A stretch of DNA of 64,000 nucleotides from Methanobacteriota archaeon (GCA_011523055.1 WTHQ01000020.1:144114-208113); one strand, 5' to 3'; positions 1 through 9,512 are shown, numbered from the stretch's first letter. Notes: a model not told the origin generated them from the sequence alone. Made by a program: numbers and translations.

Positions 1-150
1 TATCTGATGAGTCGGGGCCACTCAGAGGAAGAGGCCCTCGCGATGATTGTAAACGGCTTTTTCGAGCCTTTCACCCGTGAGCTACCAATGGAGTACGCCG
101 TTGAGTTGAACAAGCTCATGGCCCTTGAGATGGAAGGGAGCATCGGTTGA
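1..150 (+). CDS. sufB: SufB, Fe-S cluster assembly scaffold (C-terminal end only)
   Basis: Only the last 49 codons are present, because the gene enters from the left edge. The visible tail has R-G-H-S-E-E-E-A then F-F-E-P-F and a final E-L-N-K-L-M helix. This is the usual C-terminus of SufB/SufD proteins, where a helical segment packs against the beta-helix core. SufB is the scaffold on which the SUF system builds Fe-S clusters in the cytoplasm. It is followed after 12 nt by sufD in the same direction, the usual sufB-sufD pairing. SufB is chosen over SufD because the complete gene downstream is the more SufD-like one; this is an inference from order. Confidence 0.8.
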   Translation, partial: YLMSRGHSEEEALAMIVNGFFEPFTRELPMEYAVELNKLMALEMEGSIG

Positions 151-162
151 TACCGCTCCAAG

Positions 163-1269
163 GTGAGTTCTATGGGTGCCCTCGAGGAAGCATATCTCTC
201 TCTGGAAGAGCCGCCTAGGTCTGACCACCTATGGAGGTACACTCCTTGGAGGAGAGTCCATCCCACAGGGGATCCCAATGAGATTCCAAGTGGAATATCA
301 ACACCAGAAATTAGCCTAACGATGCTAGATGGTAGAGAAATATCCGGAATTACTATTGAGACTGAAAATGAGATTTCAGCCCCGTTCGATGGCTCGCCGA
401 CGAGCATTTCGTTCCTCAGGGCGATAACCAATGGCAAGGCCATCCACGTTAGGATACCCGACAACTGGAGGAGCAAGGTCCCGATGGTCCTCGACATAAA
501 GCCTACTGGGGGGCTTGAAGCCGCCCACATACACATCGAAGCCGGAAAATTCAGCGAGGCCACCCTTCTCACCAGAGTCCAGGGTGGATTCGAGTGGTTG
601 GGCCTACTGAGGACTGGGGTCACAGGAGATGGGTCCCATCTTTCTGATGTGCTCGTCAACAAGTCACAAGGTGGGCCTCTCGTCAGGGTCGACGCGCTCC
701 GATTGGGGCGAGACTCATCCTTGACGGCGGGCACCGTCAGCGCCGGCAGCGCCTCTACGAAAGCGGACATCAGGTACTTGTTGGACTCCCCAGGAGCCAA
801 TCTCAGCGTCTTGGGATCCCTCTTATCGACAGGTGAAATGCAACTCGATCACCACATAGAGATTAACCACATAGCCTCGAATACATTCAGTCGCCTTGGA
901 TGGCACACCGCATGTGGCGGGCACAGCACCTCTGTGGGAACTGGGATGCTGAGAATAGAAAAGGGGGCTAAGCAAGCCGACGCTGGACAAGTGTTCCACA
1001 ACCTATTACTCTCCGAGAAAGCAAGGGCGAATAGCATACCCGAACTAGAAGTCGAGGAGAATGACGTCGTTGGCTGCGGGCATGGGACTGCCAACGGACC
1101 TGTCGACGAAAGCCAAAGGTTCTACCTCATGGCAAGGGGCCTCTCCGATAAGGAGGCCGAGGATGCATTGGTCGCGGCTTTCCTGAACTCCACACTGTCT
1201 GAAATGGGCAGCGACGACGTCCACCAATGGCTGATAGAGGCAGTCGAAGATGCGTTGTCCGATTTATGA
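163..1269 (+). CDS. sufD: SufD, partner of SufB in Fe-S cluster assembly
   Basis: A 368-residue SufBD-family protein. It forms the SufB-C-D assembly complex that builds Fe-S clusters in the cytoplasm. The N-terminus has the SufD-type R-Y-T-P-W motif (residues 25-29). The middle is the repetitive beta-helix core. The C-terminal part carries the conserved stretch with C-G-H-G-T-A-N-G and the closing helices R-G-L-S-D-K-E-A-E-D-A. The histidine in C-G-H-G corresponds to the conserved SufD/SufB histidine or cysteine site thought to hold the nascent cluster. The listed start is GTG at 163; an in-frame ATG at 172 is equally possible. It lies 12 nt after sufB, so the two are almost certainly cotranscribed. 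No sufC is visible here; it may lie left of the window. Confidence 0.88.
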   Translation: MSSMGALEEAYLSLEEPPRSDHLWRYTPWRRVHPTGDPNEIPSGISTPEISLTMLDGREISGITIETENEISAPFDGSPTSISFLRAITNGKAIHVRIPDNWRSKVPMVLDIKPTGGLEAAHIHIEAGKFSEATLLTRVQGGFEWLGLLRTGVTGDGSHLSDVLVNKSQGGPLVRVDALRLGRDSSLTAGTVSAGSASTKADIRYLLDSPGANLSVLGSLLSTGEMQLDHHIEINHIASNTFSRLGWHTACGGHSTSVGTGMLRIEKGAKQADAGQVFHNLLLSEKARANSIPELEVEENDVVGCGHGTANGPVDESQRFYLMARGLSDKEAEDALVAAFLNSTLSEMGSDDVHQWLIEAVEDALSDL

Positions 1270-1310
1270 ACCCCGGACAAGACTAATACCCTCGGCCAAC
1301 AGGAATCGTT

Positions 1311-1448
1311 GTGGACTCGGATCACTGCAGGAGCATTTTCTGCGAATGTGGCTTCAAGGGGGACGCTGTCCCAATGAAACAGCACATGGAGTGCCCCAGG
1401 TGCAGGAGAGTCGTTGAGGCCTGTTGCGAAGGTGTTCCTAGCTACTAG
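1311..1448 (+). CDS. Small putative zinc-ribbon protein (45 aa)
   Basis: This short frame starts at GTG 1311 and ends at TAG 1446-1448. It encodes 45 residues with four CxC/CxxC-type groups: D-H-C, F-C-E-C-G-F, H-M-E-C-P-R-C and E-A-C-C-E. A C-x-C-G-F knuckle followed about 17 residues later by C-P-R-C is what a small zinc ribbon or rubredoxin-like knuckle would look like. An AGGA at 1301-1304 could act as a ribosome-binding site. It sits 41 nt after sufD and before the DUF2085 gene. I do not recognise a named family. The cysteine spacing is the main argument that it is real; it could still be a chance frame. Confidence 0.5.
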   Translation: MDSDHCRSIFCECGFKGDAVPMKQHMECPRCRRVVEACCEGVPSY

Positions 1449-1587
1449 TCAGCCTGTCGAACAAATGGATCAGCTAATTCTGGCCAAACATGGGCATTGA
1501 ACAGGGGCAAGGGGGTAGTCGAGACACAAATTCCCGCCGATGATCGAATAAGAAATGTTGATACAATCCCGCTCTTGATCCCCGAAT

Positions 1588-2340
1588 GTGCAGAAGAACG
1601 GTGCTAATTCTCGAGATAGGGAAAAGAGGATCGGGATTAGGATGGCCCTGGTCGCAGGAACATACATGATGTTAGTTTTCATAACCCCGCTGACCCTAGA
1701 GCCTGGGACTGTCCCAGAACTCTCCGGCCGTGCGAACCTCATTGACTACGCAACAGTCGATGGATGGGGGTCCTGGGGGAACAATGACCATGGGGAAAAT
1801 AGTGAGTTGGGTCACGACCAACTCAGCGGAGGCGGTGCTTTCGCATGGATGGATCATGGTCCACTAGTCGCATTGGTGTACTCAATCGGCGATCTGAACT
1901 GCCATCAAAAGTCCGAGAGGGCGTTCATGGTGAACGGAAATCAAACAGCAGTGTGCGCAAGAGATATTGGCATCCTCTTCGGATTCGTCGTTGGTGCCTT
2001 GGCTTGGAGCAGGTGGGGTTTGAACAGATACAGCATTCGAGACACCTTCCTGTCTATGCTCCCTGACTCAAGAACAGCGCCCCTCTACCGCGCCGATCGC
2101 AGGCTGATCGCGATGTTTTCCATTTTGCTAATTGGGGTTCTACCAACCGGCATAGATGGCTTCACGCAGTTGCTAACATCCTACGAATCAAACAATGCGC
2201 TGAGGCTGATTACAGGGTCAACGGCTGGCGGAGCACTTGCTTGGCTAGTCGGTGCCACGATCAGTGCGCGTGCATCTGATTTCGATAGCCTTGGGGAGGT
2301 TAAGCTCCCCGCGGGAGCAAGTCTCAGAATTCGTGAATGA
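1588..2340 (+). CDS. DUF2085 family membrane protein
   Basis: A 250-residue membrane protein. The diagnostic DUF2085 signature is present around residues 100-128: L-N-C-H-Q-K-S-E-R-A-F, then N-G-N-Q-T-A-V-C-A-R-D-I-G-I. In family members the two cysteines and the histidine are strongly conserved, and no biochemical role is established. Hydrophobic segments are visible at about residues 19-37 (an N-terminal anchor), 124-140, 171-190 and 205-225. The region between the first and second segments is rich in G, N, D and H and probably lies outside the membrane. GTG 1588 is used as start; ATG 1642 would begin right at the first membrane segment. Its 3' end overlaps the convergent tmk gene by 17 nt. 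Confidence 0.72.
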   Translation: MQKNGANSRDREKRIGIRMALVAGTYMMLVFITPLTLEPGTVPELSGRANLIDYATVDGWGSWGNNDHGENSELGHDQLSGGGAFAWMDHGPLVALVYSIGDLNCHQKSERAFMVNGNQTAVCARDIGILFGFVVGALAWSRWGLNRYSIRDTFLSMLPDSRTAPLYRADRRLIAMFSILLIGVLPTGIDGFTQLLTSYESNNALRLITGSTAGGALAWLVGATISARASDFDSLGEVKLPAGASLRIRE

Positions 2341-3655
2341 GATCACTCAGCCACCAATTTTCTATTTGCTCCTCCAATGGCTGCCCGCTTTCCCTAGCCA
2401 CGGAGGGGTACAACAGATCGATCCTTTCGGACAGGGAATTCAATTGAGGCTCATCCACCCCCATCTTCAGAATGCCTTGGAGCATGTGCTTGTAGCTTGA
2501 TCTTGGGAATCTTGATCGCCAAAGTCTGATCTTTGGCCTGATGGGGCTCAAAACCAACATCACTTTCCCTAGGCTGGCTCCCCTTTTCGTTATCCTGTAA
2601 TGCATTGAATCACCCCTTGAGGCTGATGATTCCCGGATCCAATCGCCTACTTTCGATAGGTGTCTTATCACCTTAGATGCATGACCTCTCGAGACCATCC
2701 TTGATGGCCCCATAGCACTGGATAGTTCGTTCGCATCTCCAGCAGAGATCAGGCTCGTCGAGGTCATAATCGCGTAGATCGACCGCGAGTGGATTCCCCT
2801 TGGGACTTTGTCGGACCCAAATTTTTGGATGCCATTCCGATGAGTCTTTTCTGAATCCCTCATTAGTTTCCATGGCGGCGTCTTGGTGTCAGGGAGGCTC
2901 CTGGAATTGAATCCTGGCAAAACGGTCTGGCCAGAGTTCCATTGAGTTATTTTCCTGATCAACTGGAGATCGACGTCATGGACATCCGTGTTTCGGGGCA
3001 ATGGGCTTGATCTGAGGAATTTTTTTACTGCACGGGCTATATTTTCAGTGAATTTTTTCTTGGAAGAGTCGTTCCTGATTGGACCGACAACTCGTGTCGA
3101 GTCGAACGGCGTCCCCGTTGGGGATCTTCCAGAAAGCACCTCCTCATAACCGGACCTTATTTTCTTCTGAATTTCCAGAGTTTCAAAGTATTCGCCTTTG
3201 TCTTCCGACGCATCCCTCAGGCTACCGCTACTGATCCTTTTGATGGCAATTTCAGGATCACAATCGACCCACACACATAGGTCTGGAACCAGCGCTCCGG
3301 AGTTAAGTAGGCCCACTTTCGATACTCCTAGGCCCCCTACGACTCCTTGATACACCAAAGAAGAGTGAATGTTTCTGTCACAAACTACAACCGAGCCTCT
3401 TCTCAACCTCGGTAGGACCCAATTCAAACCATGGTCGAGCCTGTCCAGAGCGAATAGTTTCGCTTCGTGTTCAGGAGTGTGTTTTTTTTCTTTCACCGCA
3501 TCGATGGCGGCTCTCCCCAGAGGGTGCTTTCTTCTCGGTTCGGCGGTCAAATCTACCGAAGTGAAGCTCCCGTCCCTCTCCAATAACTCACAAATTATCC
3601 TTGAGGCGAGTCCTTTTCCGCTGCCGTCTCCGCCCTCTATTGTGATCAAGTACAT
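2324..3655 (-). CDS. tmk: Thymidylate kinase fused to a C-terminal winged-helix-like region
   Basis: Residues 1-205 are a dTMP kinase, which makes dTDP from dTMP and ATP. The P-loop G-G-D-G-S-G-K-G is at 8-15. An A-E-P-R-R motif stands where family members have R-E-P. C-D-R-N with S-S-L-V-Y-Q-G near 92-104 is the DR(Y)-S-S-x-A-Y-Q-G nucleotide/Mg region. Normal Tmk is about 200 residues, whereas this protein has 443. The extra 240 residues include a segment (about 300-370) that looks like a winged helix: A-G-D-A-N-E-L-S, H-A-S-K-V-I-R-H-L-S, then Y-R-I-T-K-R-G. ATG 3655 is preferred because it starts one nucleotide after the stop of the upstream gene; GTG 3667 is the alternative. It is last in a leftward run with the membrane protein and glutaminyl cyclase. 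Confidence 0.82.
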   Translation of the reverse strand: MYLITIEGGDGSGKGLASRIICELLERDGSFTSVDLTAEPRRKHPLGRAAIDAVKEKKHTPEHEAKLFALDRLDHGLNWVLPRLRRGSVVVCDRNIHSSLVYQGVVGGLGVSKVGLLNSGALVPDLCVWVDCDPEIAIKRISSGSLRDASEDKGEYFETLEIQKKIRSGYEEVLSGRSPTGTPFDSTRVVGPIRNDSSKKKFTENIARAVKKFLRSSPLPRNTDVHDVDLQLIRKITQWNSGQTVLPGFNSRSLPDTKTPPWKLMRDSEKTHRNGIQKFGSDKVPRGIHSRSIYAIMTSTSLISAGDANELSSAMGPSRMVSRGHASKVIRHLSKVGDWIRESSASRGDSMHYRITKRGASLGKVMLVLSPIRPKIRLWRSRFPRSSYKHMLQGILKMGVDEPQLNSLSERIDLLYPSVARESGQPLEEQIENWWLSDLIHEF

Positions 3656-3656
3656 C

Positions 3657-4427
3657 CTAATCAGCACCCTCAGGATCGTGAATTATCGCTACTCTGGCTG
3701 GTTTCCCAAGAAATTGTGATTTGGTGGATGTGACTATCGCCATCCCGATAAGAATTAGCATTGGGCCGACGAATACGCCCCCCCTGCTCCAAAGACCCAG
3801 GAAGGCAAAGAGCTGTGTCCTTCGGTATGCCTTGCCTTGGTAGGCAGAGATGGAGGCGGAAATGCCTGCGAGTCCTGTTAGGATGGTTCCCAAAGCTATT
3901 GCGGTCCCAAGAAGTGCTGAGTCATCCAAGTGACTATCGCCCCTCAAGTCAATCACTTCAGCCTCGCCTTGACCTCTTTCCATTGAAATGACCAACTGTG
4001 AGGAGTCTCCGGGAACCATCAAACGGTGCTCAGATACTCTCCCTTGAGCGTCAACCTCCAACCTGACCTCCATCCGATCGACGTCCTCGAAGGAAAACCT
4101 ACCAGCAGAGTTTGATAGGATAGGGCCGGCGAGAACGTCTCCGTCAAACGTATAAAGTGTCAATGTTGCATTTTGAATAGGTTCGCCGCCTTCGGTATCA
4201 CTCTCAAGGGCCTCTACAATCATGCCATCTACGTTAGCTGTTTTCGACGAGTTCCCTTGGCCATCCAACAGATCTGCAGGATTGACAGCTATCAACAAGA
4301 AGCCAAGTATTACGCCCAGTGTGGAACCTAACCCAATCAGGAATGCGCCGGCCTTGCGGGCGCTTGGATCGTTTCGCAACTGATCGCGCCACTCAATGGC
4401 CCCATCTCTCATCGAGTCCCTGACCAT
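3657..4427 (-). CDS. Membrane protein with an extracytoplasmic carboxypeptidase-regulatory-like domain
   Basis: A 256-residue protein with a cytoplasmic N-terminus. It has a membrane helix at about 27-49 and an external beta domain at about 65-155. In that domain, G-M-I-V-E-A then A-T-L-T-L-Y-T-F-D-G-D and S-A-G-R-F-S-F-E-D-V resembles the CarboxypepD_reg / Cna-B-like fold. Two more helices follow at about 170-192 and 210-233. The C-terminus is short. Such beta domains often help assemble surface proteins, but the function is unknown. It overlaps the end of the glutaminyl cyclase gene by 19 nt and ends 1 nt before tmk, so the three are probably one transcript. Confidence 0.6.
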   Translation of the reverse strand: MVRDSMRDGAIEWRDQLRNDPSARKAGAFLIGLGSTLGVILGFLLIAVNPADLLDGQGNSSKTANVDGMIVEALESDTEGGEPIQNATLTLYTFDGDVLAGPILSNSAGRFSFEDVDRMEVRLEVDAQGRVSEHRLMVPGDSSQLVISMERGQGEAEVIDLRGDSHLDDSALLGTAIALGTILTGLAGISASISAYQGKAYRRTQLFAFLGLWSRGGVFVGPMLILIGMAIVTSTKSQFLGKPARVAIIHDPEGAD

Positions 4428-5338
4428 GTTTGTTCCTCCTCGTTACTGATGATTAAGGCTGGTGGAGATACTCTAGAAAGGATCGCCATAATAATTCCAA
4501 GGGATGGAATGCCAAGAATTAACAGGGCTCCGATGTAGGTCATTTGCCCATTTTGATCTTCATTGAAACCCTCGCCCTCGTTGTCATCCGGGGACAGAGT
4601 AACGAGGTGCATGTGGGTCCAGTTCTTGCCGGTGACCCAATATCCACCATTTTCATCGTCCCATGCGATACCGTTCAACACTTCGTTGCGATCCCCGGAC
4701 GTGCCTGAGGGGAGTGAGGATAGATCAACCGTAGATAGGATTTCACCGCTTGTAGCAGAAATGACGTGTACGAACGGAGTCATCCATTGATTTGCCAATA
4801 TGTGGTCTCCATGGCACTCTAGCTCATTTAGGTTCCAAACCTGACCATCGGATCCAACCGTCAGAGTTCCAATAGAATCCAAGGTTATTGGATCGCGGAT
4901 GGACAACATATTGGTTCCATTGGATATGTACAAGCGATCACTGAACGAGCAAATTCCCCATCCCTCTCCTTCCAAGGGGTAATCCCCCAGGCTGGAAAAA
5001 TTATTTCGCGAGTACTCCAAAATCAGGCCTGATTTCCACGTCAGAACCAGTATTCTTTCATCAATTACGGTGAGGCCCTCGCCGAAAACCGTGGAGGGTA
5101 GGTCCACTGACATGATCAAAGAACCGTCTGCTGGTGAAATCTGCCTCAACTGCGACTGGCCGTACAATCCAGTGGATTCGTACATTTTTCCCTCATACAT
5201 CTCGAGCCCCTGGGTGAATGCATTGGCATCATGATCAATGCTTTTTTTGACGTCATATGACGTCGAGCCTGACACCGCAGAAGAAGAGAGTATGAGCGTC
5301 AAAATGCAAGCGAACAGTGTCTGAACCGTCAATCGCAT
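4409..5338 (-). CDS. Glutaminyl-peptide cyclotransferase (glutamine cyclotransferase family), secreted and membrane-anchored
   Basis: Starting at ATG 5338 gives 309 residues with a clean signal peptide (M-R-L-T-V then a hydrophobic run to A-V-S-G-S). A plant/bacterial-type glutamine cyclotransferase beta-propeller follows. Recognisable pieces are F-T-Q-G-L-E with Y-E-S-T-G-L-Y-G-Q-S near 38-60, the F-G-E-G-L-T repeat, and W-N-L-N-E-L-E near 165. L-N-G-I-A-W and Y-W-V-T-G-K-N-W close the propeller. This family converts N-terminal Gln to pyroglutamate on peptides. A helix at about 270-290 anchors the C-terminus. The frame could extend upstream to 5560, but that part lacks a signal peptide and overlaps the divergent gene. 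It stands head-to-head with the PKD peptidase gene across about 80 bp. Confidence 0.82.
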   Translation of the reverse strand: MRLTVQTLFACILTLILSSSAVSGSTSYDVKKSIDHDANAFTQGLEMYEGKMYESTGLYGQSQLRQISPADGSLIMSVDLPSTVFGEGLTVIDERILVLTWKSGLILEYSRNNFSSLGDYPLEGEGWGICSFSDRLYISNGTNMLSIRDPITLDSIGTLTVGSDGQVWNLNELECHGDHILANQWMTPFVHVISATSGEILSTVDLSSLPSGTSGDRNEVLNGIAWDDENGGYWVTGKNWTHMHLVTLSPDDNEGEGFNEDQNGQMTYIGALLILGIPSLGIIMAILSRVSPPALIISNEEEQTWSGTR

Positions 5339-5420
5339 TGTCACCACAACGTACGAACGACGCTCCATCGATGTTAAAAGTCGCCTGTAGAAGTTCAAAT
5401 CACCTTCAAGGGGGCATGCG

Positions 5421-8400
5421 ATGACTATGAACAAATGGATGGGGCGTTTCTCGTCTTCATTGTTGGTTCTCCTGATGCTTTCCTCCACGATATTGTCTCC
5501 CTTGGCAAGCGCGAACGAGGATGTCGACTCTATAGCCACACAACCAGAGGTTGAGCACATCGAACAAGCGAGGGCATATCCCGGGACTGGAAATCAAGTA
5601 TCTTCCAGGTATGTCGAATTGAAGTTAGATTGGATGAACAGCGGGTACCCTGGAAGAGTTGACACCCTCCAAATCACACAATCAAGGTCTGCGTCGAAAT
5701 CCTGCTCTAATTCATACCAGGAGGGTGATCCAGTATCGGTTAATCAAGGGAGCGAGACGACACAGGCCACTGTCGCCAAACTAGGATCCGGGATAGCCAT
5801 CCTTGTAGAAGACGGTGTCACCATACCTTTGACAACCCTAAATGATATCGCAACCACTTGGGATAATACGATTGAGCCGACAGTGACAAATTATTTTGGT
5901 TCAATACCAGACATCGATGATACCTGCACGGTCGAGTTATTGATACTGGCAATAGATGGTGGGGGCGGTATTGGGGGCTACTTCAATCCGGGATTGTCCT
6001 CAGCAAGGGAAATCATCTTCATGGACTCAGACGATTTATCCTGGAGGAACACCATAATCTCCCATGAATTTGCACACCTCCTTCACTCCGCGAGAGATCC
6101 TGGCGAATACATTTGGATAGACGAAGGCGCTGCTGACATGGCATCTTACCTTACTTTCGGGCTGACAAACACGCTCACGGGCCATATCAACAGTTGGACT
6201 GAATCATCCAACCTATCTGTCCGTTGGTGGAACCAGAGGATCGGCGACTACGGAGCGGGCTTCCTCATGATGCTGTACGTTGTTGATACAATGGGCGGCC
6301 CTAGTGCATTTCAACGGCTTATTGCTGATACGGCAACAGGGGCACAGGGAATTGTCAATCTGGCCTTGAACCCAGAGCCAGGCTCCACCCCGATTGGTAC
6401 GACTTTTTCAGACATTTTTGCGAATTTCTCAGCTGCTGCGACTCTTGACAGCAACCAACTTGGATTGGGTTTCAGCAACATAGATCTGGCATTTGGCTGC
6501 TCAACAACAGTCTGTAGAGTTCAGTATAGCGGTTTCAATGACACCTGGAGTCAAATGGCCGACAGTGGAATCCAAGAAATAGAGGGGTGGGGCATCCGTG
6601 CGTACCGATACACCGGCGGAACCGGTGCTCAATTGAGCATCAGGGTTCAGACCTCGGAGTCAGGCTTCAGGGGCTCTCTACTTGAAAGAGACTCGTCAAC
6701 AGGGACTTGGTCGATATCCGACATGGTGGTAGACCAGACTTCATCTGACCTATTGGGTCTAGTTGATTCGTTTGGCGGTGAGACTGATGACGTTTGGGTT
6801 ATTGTACGGTTTGAGAGTGCCATTGGGGATTGCGATTACACCTACTCAAGTTGTGGGCCTCTCCCGCCAGAGGGGTACCCTGTTGCGTCTGCACAGGTTT
6901 TTGCACAGCTTGTCACGGATCCTGCTGAGGTATCGATTTCTTCTTACTCCACATTCGACAACGACCAAGACGGCCATGACGATTCAGTTGAGATGAGTTA
7001 CGACGTTCTCTCACAAGCATTCTACGAGAGGGTCGACGTGCTTATCGAGGCAATCAACAGCAATGGGGAGGTCGTATCCACCGCTACGAACAAAATGATA
7101 GTCGGCAACAGCGTACCTGTCGAGTCCAGATTTTGGTTTACACCACCTGTAGATGGCGACTGGACATTCAGGCTAAGCCTATTGAATGATGAGGGCCAAG
7201 AGGTAGATCAGAAGATTGGGTTCGTACCAGGCATCGGCAACCTGAGGCCACTAGCTCTAGGCTCGTCATCAACAAACGACACCCAACCCTACCTCCAGAT
7301 TGCTTTCTTTGGCTCAGGACTCGATAATTGGGGCATCGGCCTCCAAAATGGGAGCTACTCAAACAGCGAGCCCCCATCTGCATACTCATGGGATTTTGGC
7401 GATGGTTCTACATCATCGCTGAAGAATCCGTACCACTCGTACACGCAGAACGGGAATTACACCGTCACTCTGATCGTTATCGACCAGGGAGGGTCAAACT
7501 CTGGCGTAGTGAGTTGGGACGTCTTCGTGAATGATTCCACCGATCCCGTACCCACCATCTCCATCGAGGGGATTCCAATAGAGGGAGGGATTACCCTATT
7601 GACCGGACAGAGGGTTGCATTTTCGTCAAGACTAACGCAAGACAACATCCCATTGGATCTGCTCTGGTTTCAATGGGATTGGGGCGATGGCAGTGTTGAG
7701 TCCGGGTACGGTCTGACAGAGGTCAGCCACGCCTGGAACGATGGGGATGCTGATGGAACGGTCTACACCTTAGCCCTGACAGTCAACGATGGCATACACA
7801 GGGTCACCGTAGATTACCTTGTCACTGTGATGAATAGGGCGCCGTCAGTCATCCTTTCACAGCCCCTTCAGACGTTCACATTGACTCCGATGATCCTACC
7901 TGACGTTTTCGAGGATGTTGACGGTGCGATTGTCTCATGGGCATGGGATTTCGAAACAGGAGAGGCTGGCGATGGAGTCAATCTGGGGGGGACATCGTTG
8001 TCCTTAGGTTCCGATTTCACCCAAACAAGCTCGGATCTGAAGAACCCCCGTGTCGCATGGAAGACTCCCGGCATTCGGAATGTGACTTTGGTAGTCGAGG
8101 ATAATGACGGGAATAGGTCATCTCACAGTTTCTACGTGATGGTCCTGAACCAAAGGCCGCTGGCTGTGATGCCGAGACCTGTCGATGGAGAAGTTGGGCA
8201 GCCTTACGTTTTTGACGCCAGTGGTAGCTATGATCCAGATGGGCTAGCGACTGACCTCACGTACAGATGGGAGATTGACAATGAAGTAATTGAGAATATT
8301 TCCACGGTATACTACTCATTTGAAGACCCCGGGACATACTCAGTTTCACTCAGGGTTTTTGATGCCGAAGGCCAGCCCTCGGGGCTAAAGACCTACACAA

Positions 8401-9512
8401 TAGAGATCCAGAACCCACAACCCATACCGGTGATTGAGGCTAGGATCGCAACAGATGGGAACGACCCGATAGGCGGCATGGCGGATCCAAACGACCCGAG
8501 TACAATCTGGATGGTCCCCCACACAACCGATGGCGGGATATTCCTATCGCCGGGTCAGCCACTCTACCTTGATGGGTCAAAGAGCAGGGACGGGGACAGC
8601 AAATACTCAAATGGCAGCTCAACGGACCCTGAATCCGAGGATTGGACTGGCATAGTTGAGTGGTACTGGGACTTTGGAGACGGTAGCCCGACTACGGAGA
8701 GTGAGGCCATTTGGCACTCATGGTCCCAGCCCGGCGCATATCTTGTGACCTTAACTGTGCGAGACGGATATCTCTCAGGGGACGTTCAAAGTACTATGAT
8801 TGAGGTCCTCGTCTCTGAGCCCCCGGTCATACCCCCGCAAAGCATCGTAAACACTGACCAAATAACACAGGGAGATGCAATCGAGATATCTGCGGACTTC
8901 TACGATCCAGACATAGATTCCGGGATCGAGGCTTGGCTAGACAGGGACGCCTTCGTCGACAGTGACCTGGATGGGTTGAATTGGAACGACAGGCAATGGT
9001 TGCTCACGGGGGAGTTAGAGGCCTTCTGGGACACCGATATCCAAATTGACTCGGATAATGATGGCGACCCGGCCAACGACTTTGATTGGAGTGAAGGTCT
9101 GTGGGCCGAGGTGGGGGAAAGGCAGGTCCTGCTGAGGGTCTGCGATGGCGTCGGAATCTGCACAGATAGGGTATTCATCGTCACTGTCTACAGTGGAGAG
9201 GTGTCAACAGACCCCAAATCACTCAGTGAATTGACTCTCGAGGACCTACGCCCTTCGGAAGAAAACCTCGGAATTCTAGCCCTGGTAGCACTTCTCGCAA
9301 CCCTCTGGTGGATGATCCTACGGCAAAAGGATGAGGACGAAGCTGAGGCAGAGGAATTCGACCAGACCTTTGATGTCCCGGAGGTCAAGCGTGAGGGTGG
9401 CCTACAGGGAATGGATCAACACGTGGCGCCCCCTCAACCGAAATACCTCACACTGGAGGACAGGCGCGACGAGGATTCGGGATACGTCCGTCCTGTCAGG
9501 TCAAGAAGGTGA
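5421..9512 (+). CDS. Large cell-surface HExxH metallopeptidase with multiple PKD domains
   Basis: A 1363-residue surface protein. A signal peptide covers residues 1-31 (ending L-A-S-A-N). The catalytic region has H-E-F-A-H at 215-219 and a downstream D-E-G-A-A-D with Glu235. This is the zinc-binding HExxH...E layout of gluzincin-type peptidases. At least five PKD-like beta domains follow, marked by W-D-F-G-D-G or W-D-W-G-D-G and later T-V-T-L or Y-T-L-A-L strands. Near 1180-1230 is an Asp/Asn-rich, probably calcium-binding segment (D-S-D-L-D-G, D-S-D-N-D-G-D). A C-terminal membrane helix at about 1286-1303 and an acidic cytoplasmic tail of about 60 residues finish the protein. AAGGGGG at 5408-5414 is a plausible ribosome site. 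It probably degrades extracellular protein. The downstream secreted gene follows after 4 nt. Confidence 0.8.
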   Translation: MTMNKWMGRFSSSLLVLLMLSSTILSPLASANEDVDSIATQPEVEHIEQARAYPGTGNQVSSRYVELKLDWMNSGYPGRVDTLQITQSRSASKSCSNSYQEGDPVSVNQGSETTQATVAKLGSGIAILVEDGVTIPLTTLNDIATTWDNTIEPTVTNYFGSIPDIDDTCTVELLILAIDGGGGIGGYFNPGLSSAREIIFMDSDDLSWRNTIISHEFAHLLHSARDPGEYIWIDEGAADMASYLTFGLTNTLTGHINSWTESSNLSVRWWNQRIGDYGAGFLMMLYVVDTMGGPSAFQRLIADTATGAQGIVNLALNPEPGSTPIGTTFSDIFANFSAAATLDSNQLGLGFSNIDLAFGCSTTVCRVQYSGFNDTWSQMADSGIQEIEGWGIRAYRYTGGTGAQLSIRVQTSESGFRGSLLERDSSTGTWSISDMVVDQTSSDLLGLVDSFGGETDDVWVIVRFESAIGDCDYTYSSCGPLPPEGYPVASAQVFAQLVTDPAEVSISSYSTFDNDQDGHDDSVEMSYDVLSQAFYERVDVLIEAINSNGEVVSTATNKMIVGNSVPVESRFWFTPPVDGDWTFRLSLLNDEGQEVDQKIGFVPGIGNLRPLALGSSSTNDTQPYLQIAFFGSGLDNWGIGLQNGSYSNSEPPSAYSWDFGDGSTSSLKNPYHSYTQNGNYTVTLIVIDQGGSNSGVVSWDVFVNDSTDPVPTISIEGIPIEGGITLLTGQRVAFSSRLTQDNIPLDLLWFQWDWGDGSVESGYGLTEVSHAWNDGDADGTVYTLALTVNDGIHRVTVDYLVTVMNRAPSVILSQPLQTFTLTPMILPDVFEDVDGAIVSWAWDFETGEAGDGVNLGGTSLSLGSDFTQTSSDLKNPRVAWKTPGIRNVTLVVEDNDGNRSSHSFYVMVLNQRPLAVMPRPVDGEVGQPYVFDASGSYDPDGLATDLTYRWEIDNEVIENISTVYYSFEDPGTYSVSLRVFDAEGQPSGLKTYTIEIQNPQPIPVIEARIATDGNDPIGGMADPNDPSTIWMVPHTTDGGIFLSPGQPLYLDGSKSRDGDSKYSNGSSTDPESEDWTGIVEWYWDFGDGSPTTESEAIWHSWSQPGAYLVTLTVRDGYLSGDVQSTMIEVLVSEPPVIPPQSIVNTDQITQGDAIEISADFYDPDIDSGIEAWLDRDAFVDSDLDGLNWNDRQWLLTGELEAFWDTDIQIDSDNDGDPANDFDWSEGLWAEVGERQVLLRVCDGVGICTDRVFIVTVYSGEVSTDPKSLSELTLEDLRPSEENLGILALVALLATLWWMILRQKDEDEAEAEEFDQTFDVPEVKREGGLQGMDQHVAPPQPKYLTLEDRRDEDSGYVRPVRSRR

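Noticed and set aside
7370-8800. Repeated D-F-G-D-G-coding segments as a CRISPR or tandem DNA repeat
   Set aside because: The repetition is at protein level only (PKD domains); the DNA copies are diverged and unevenly spaced.
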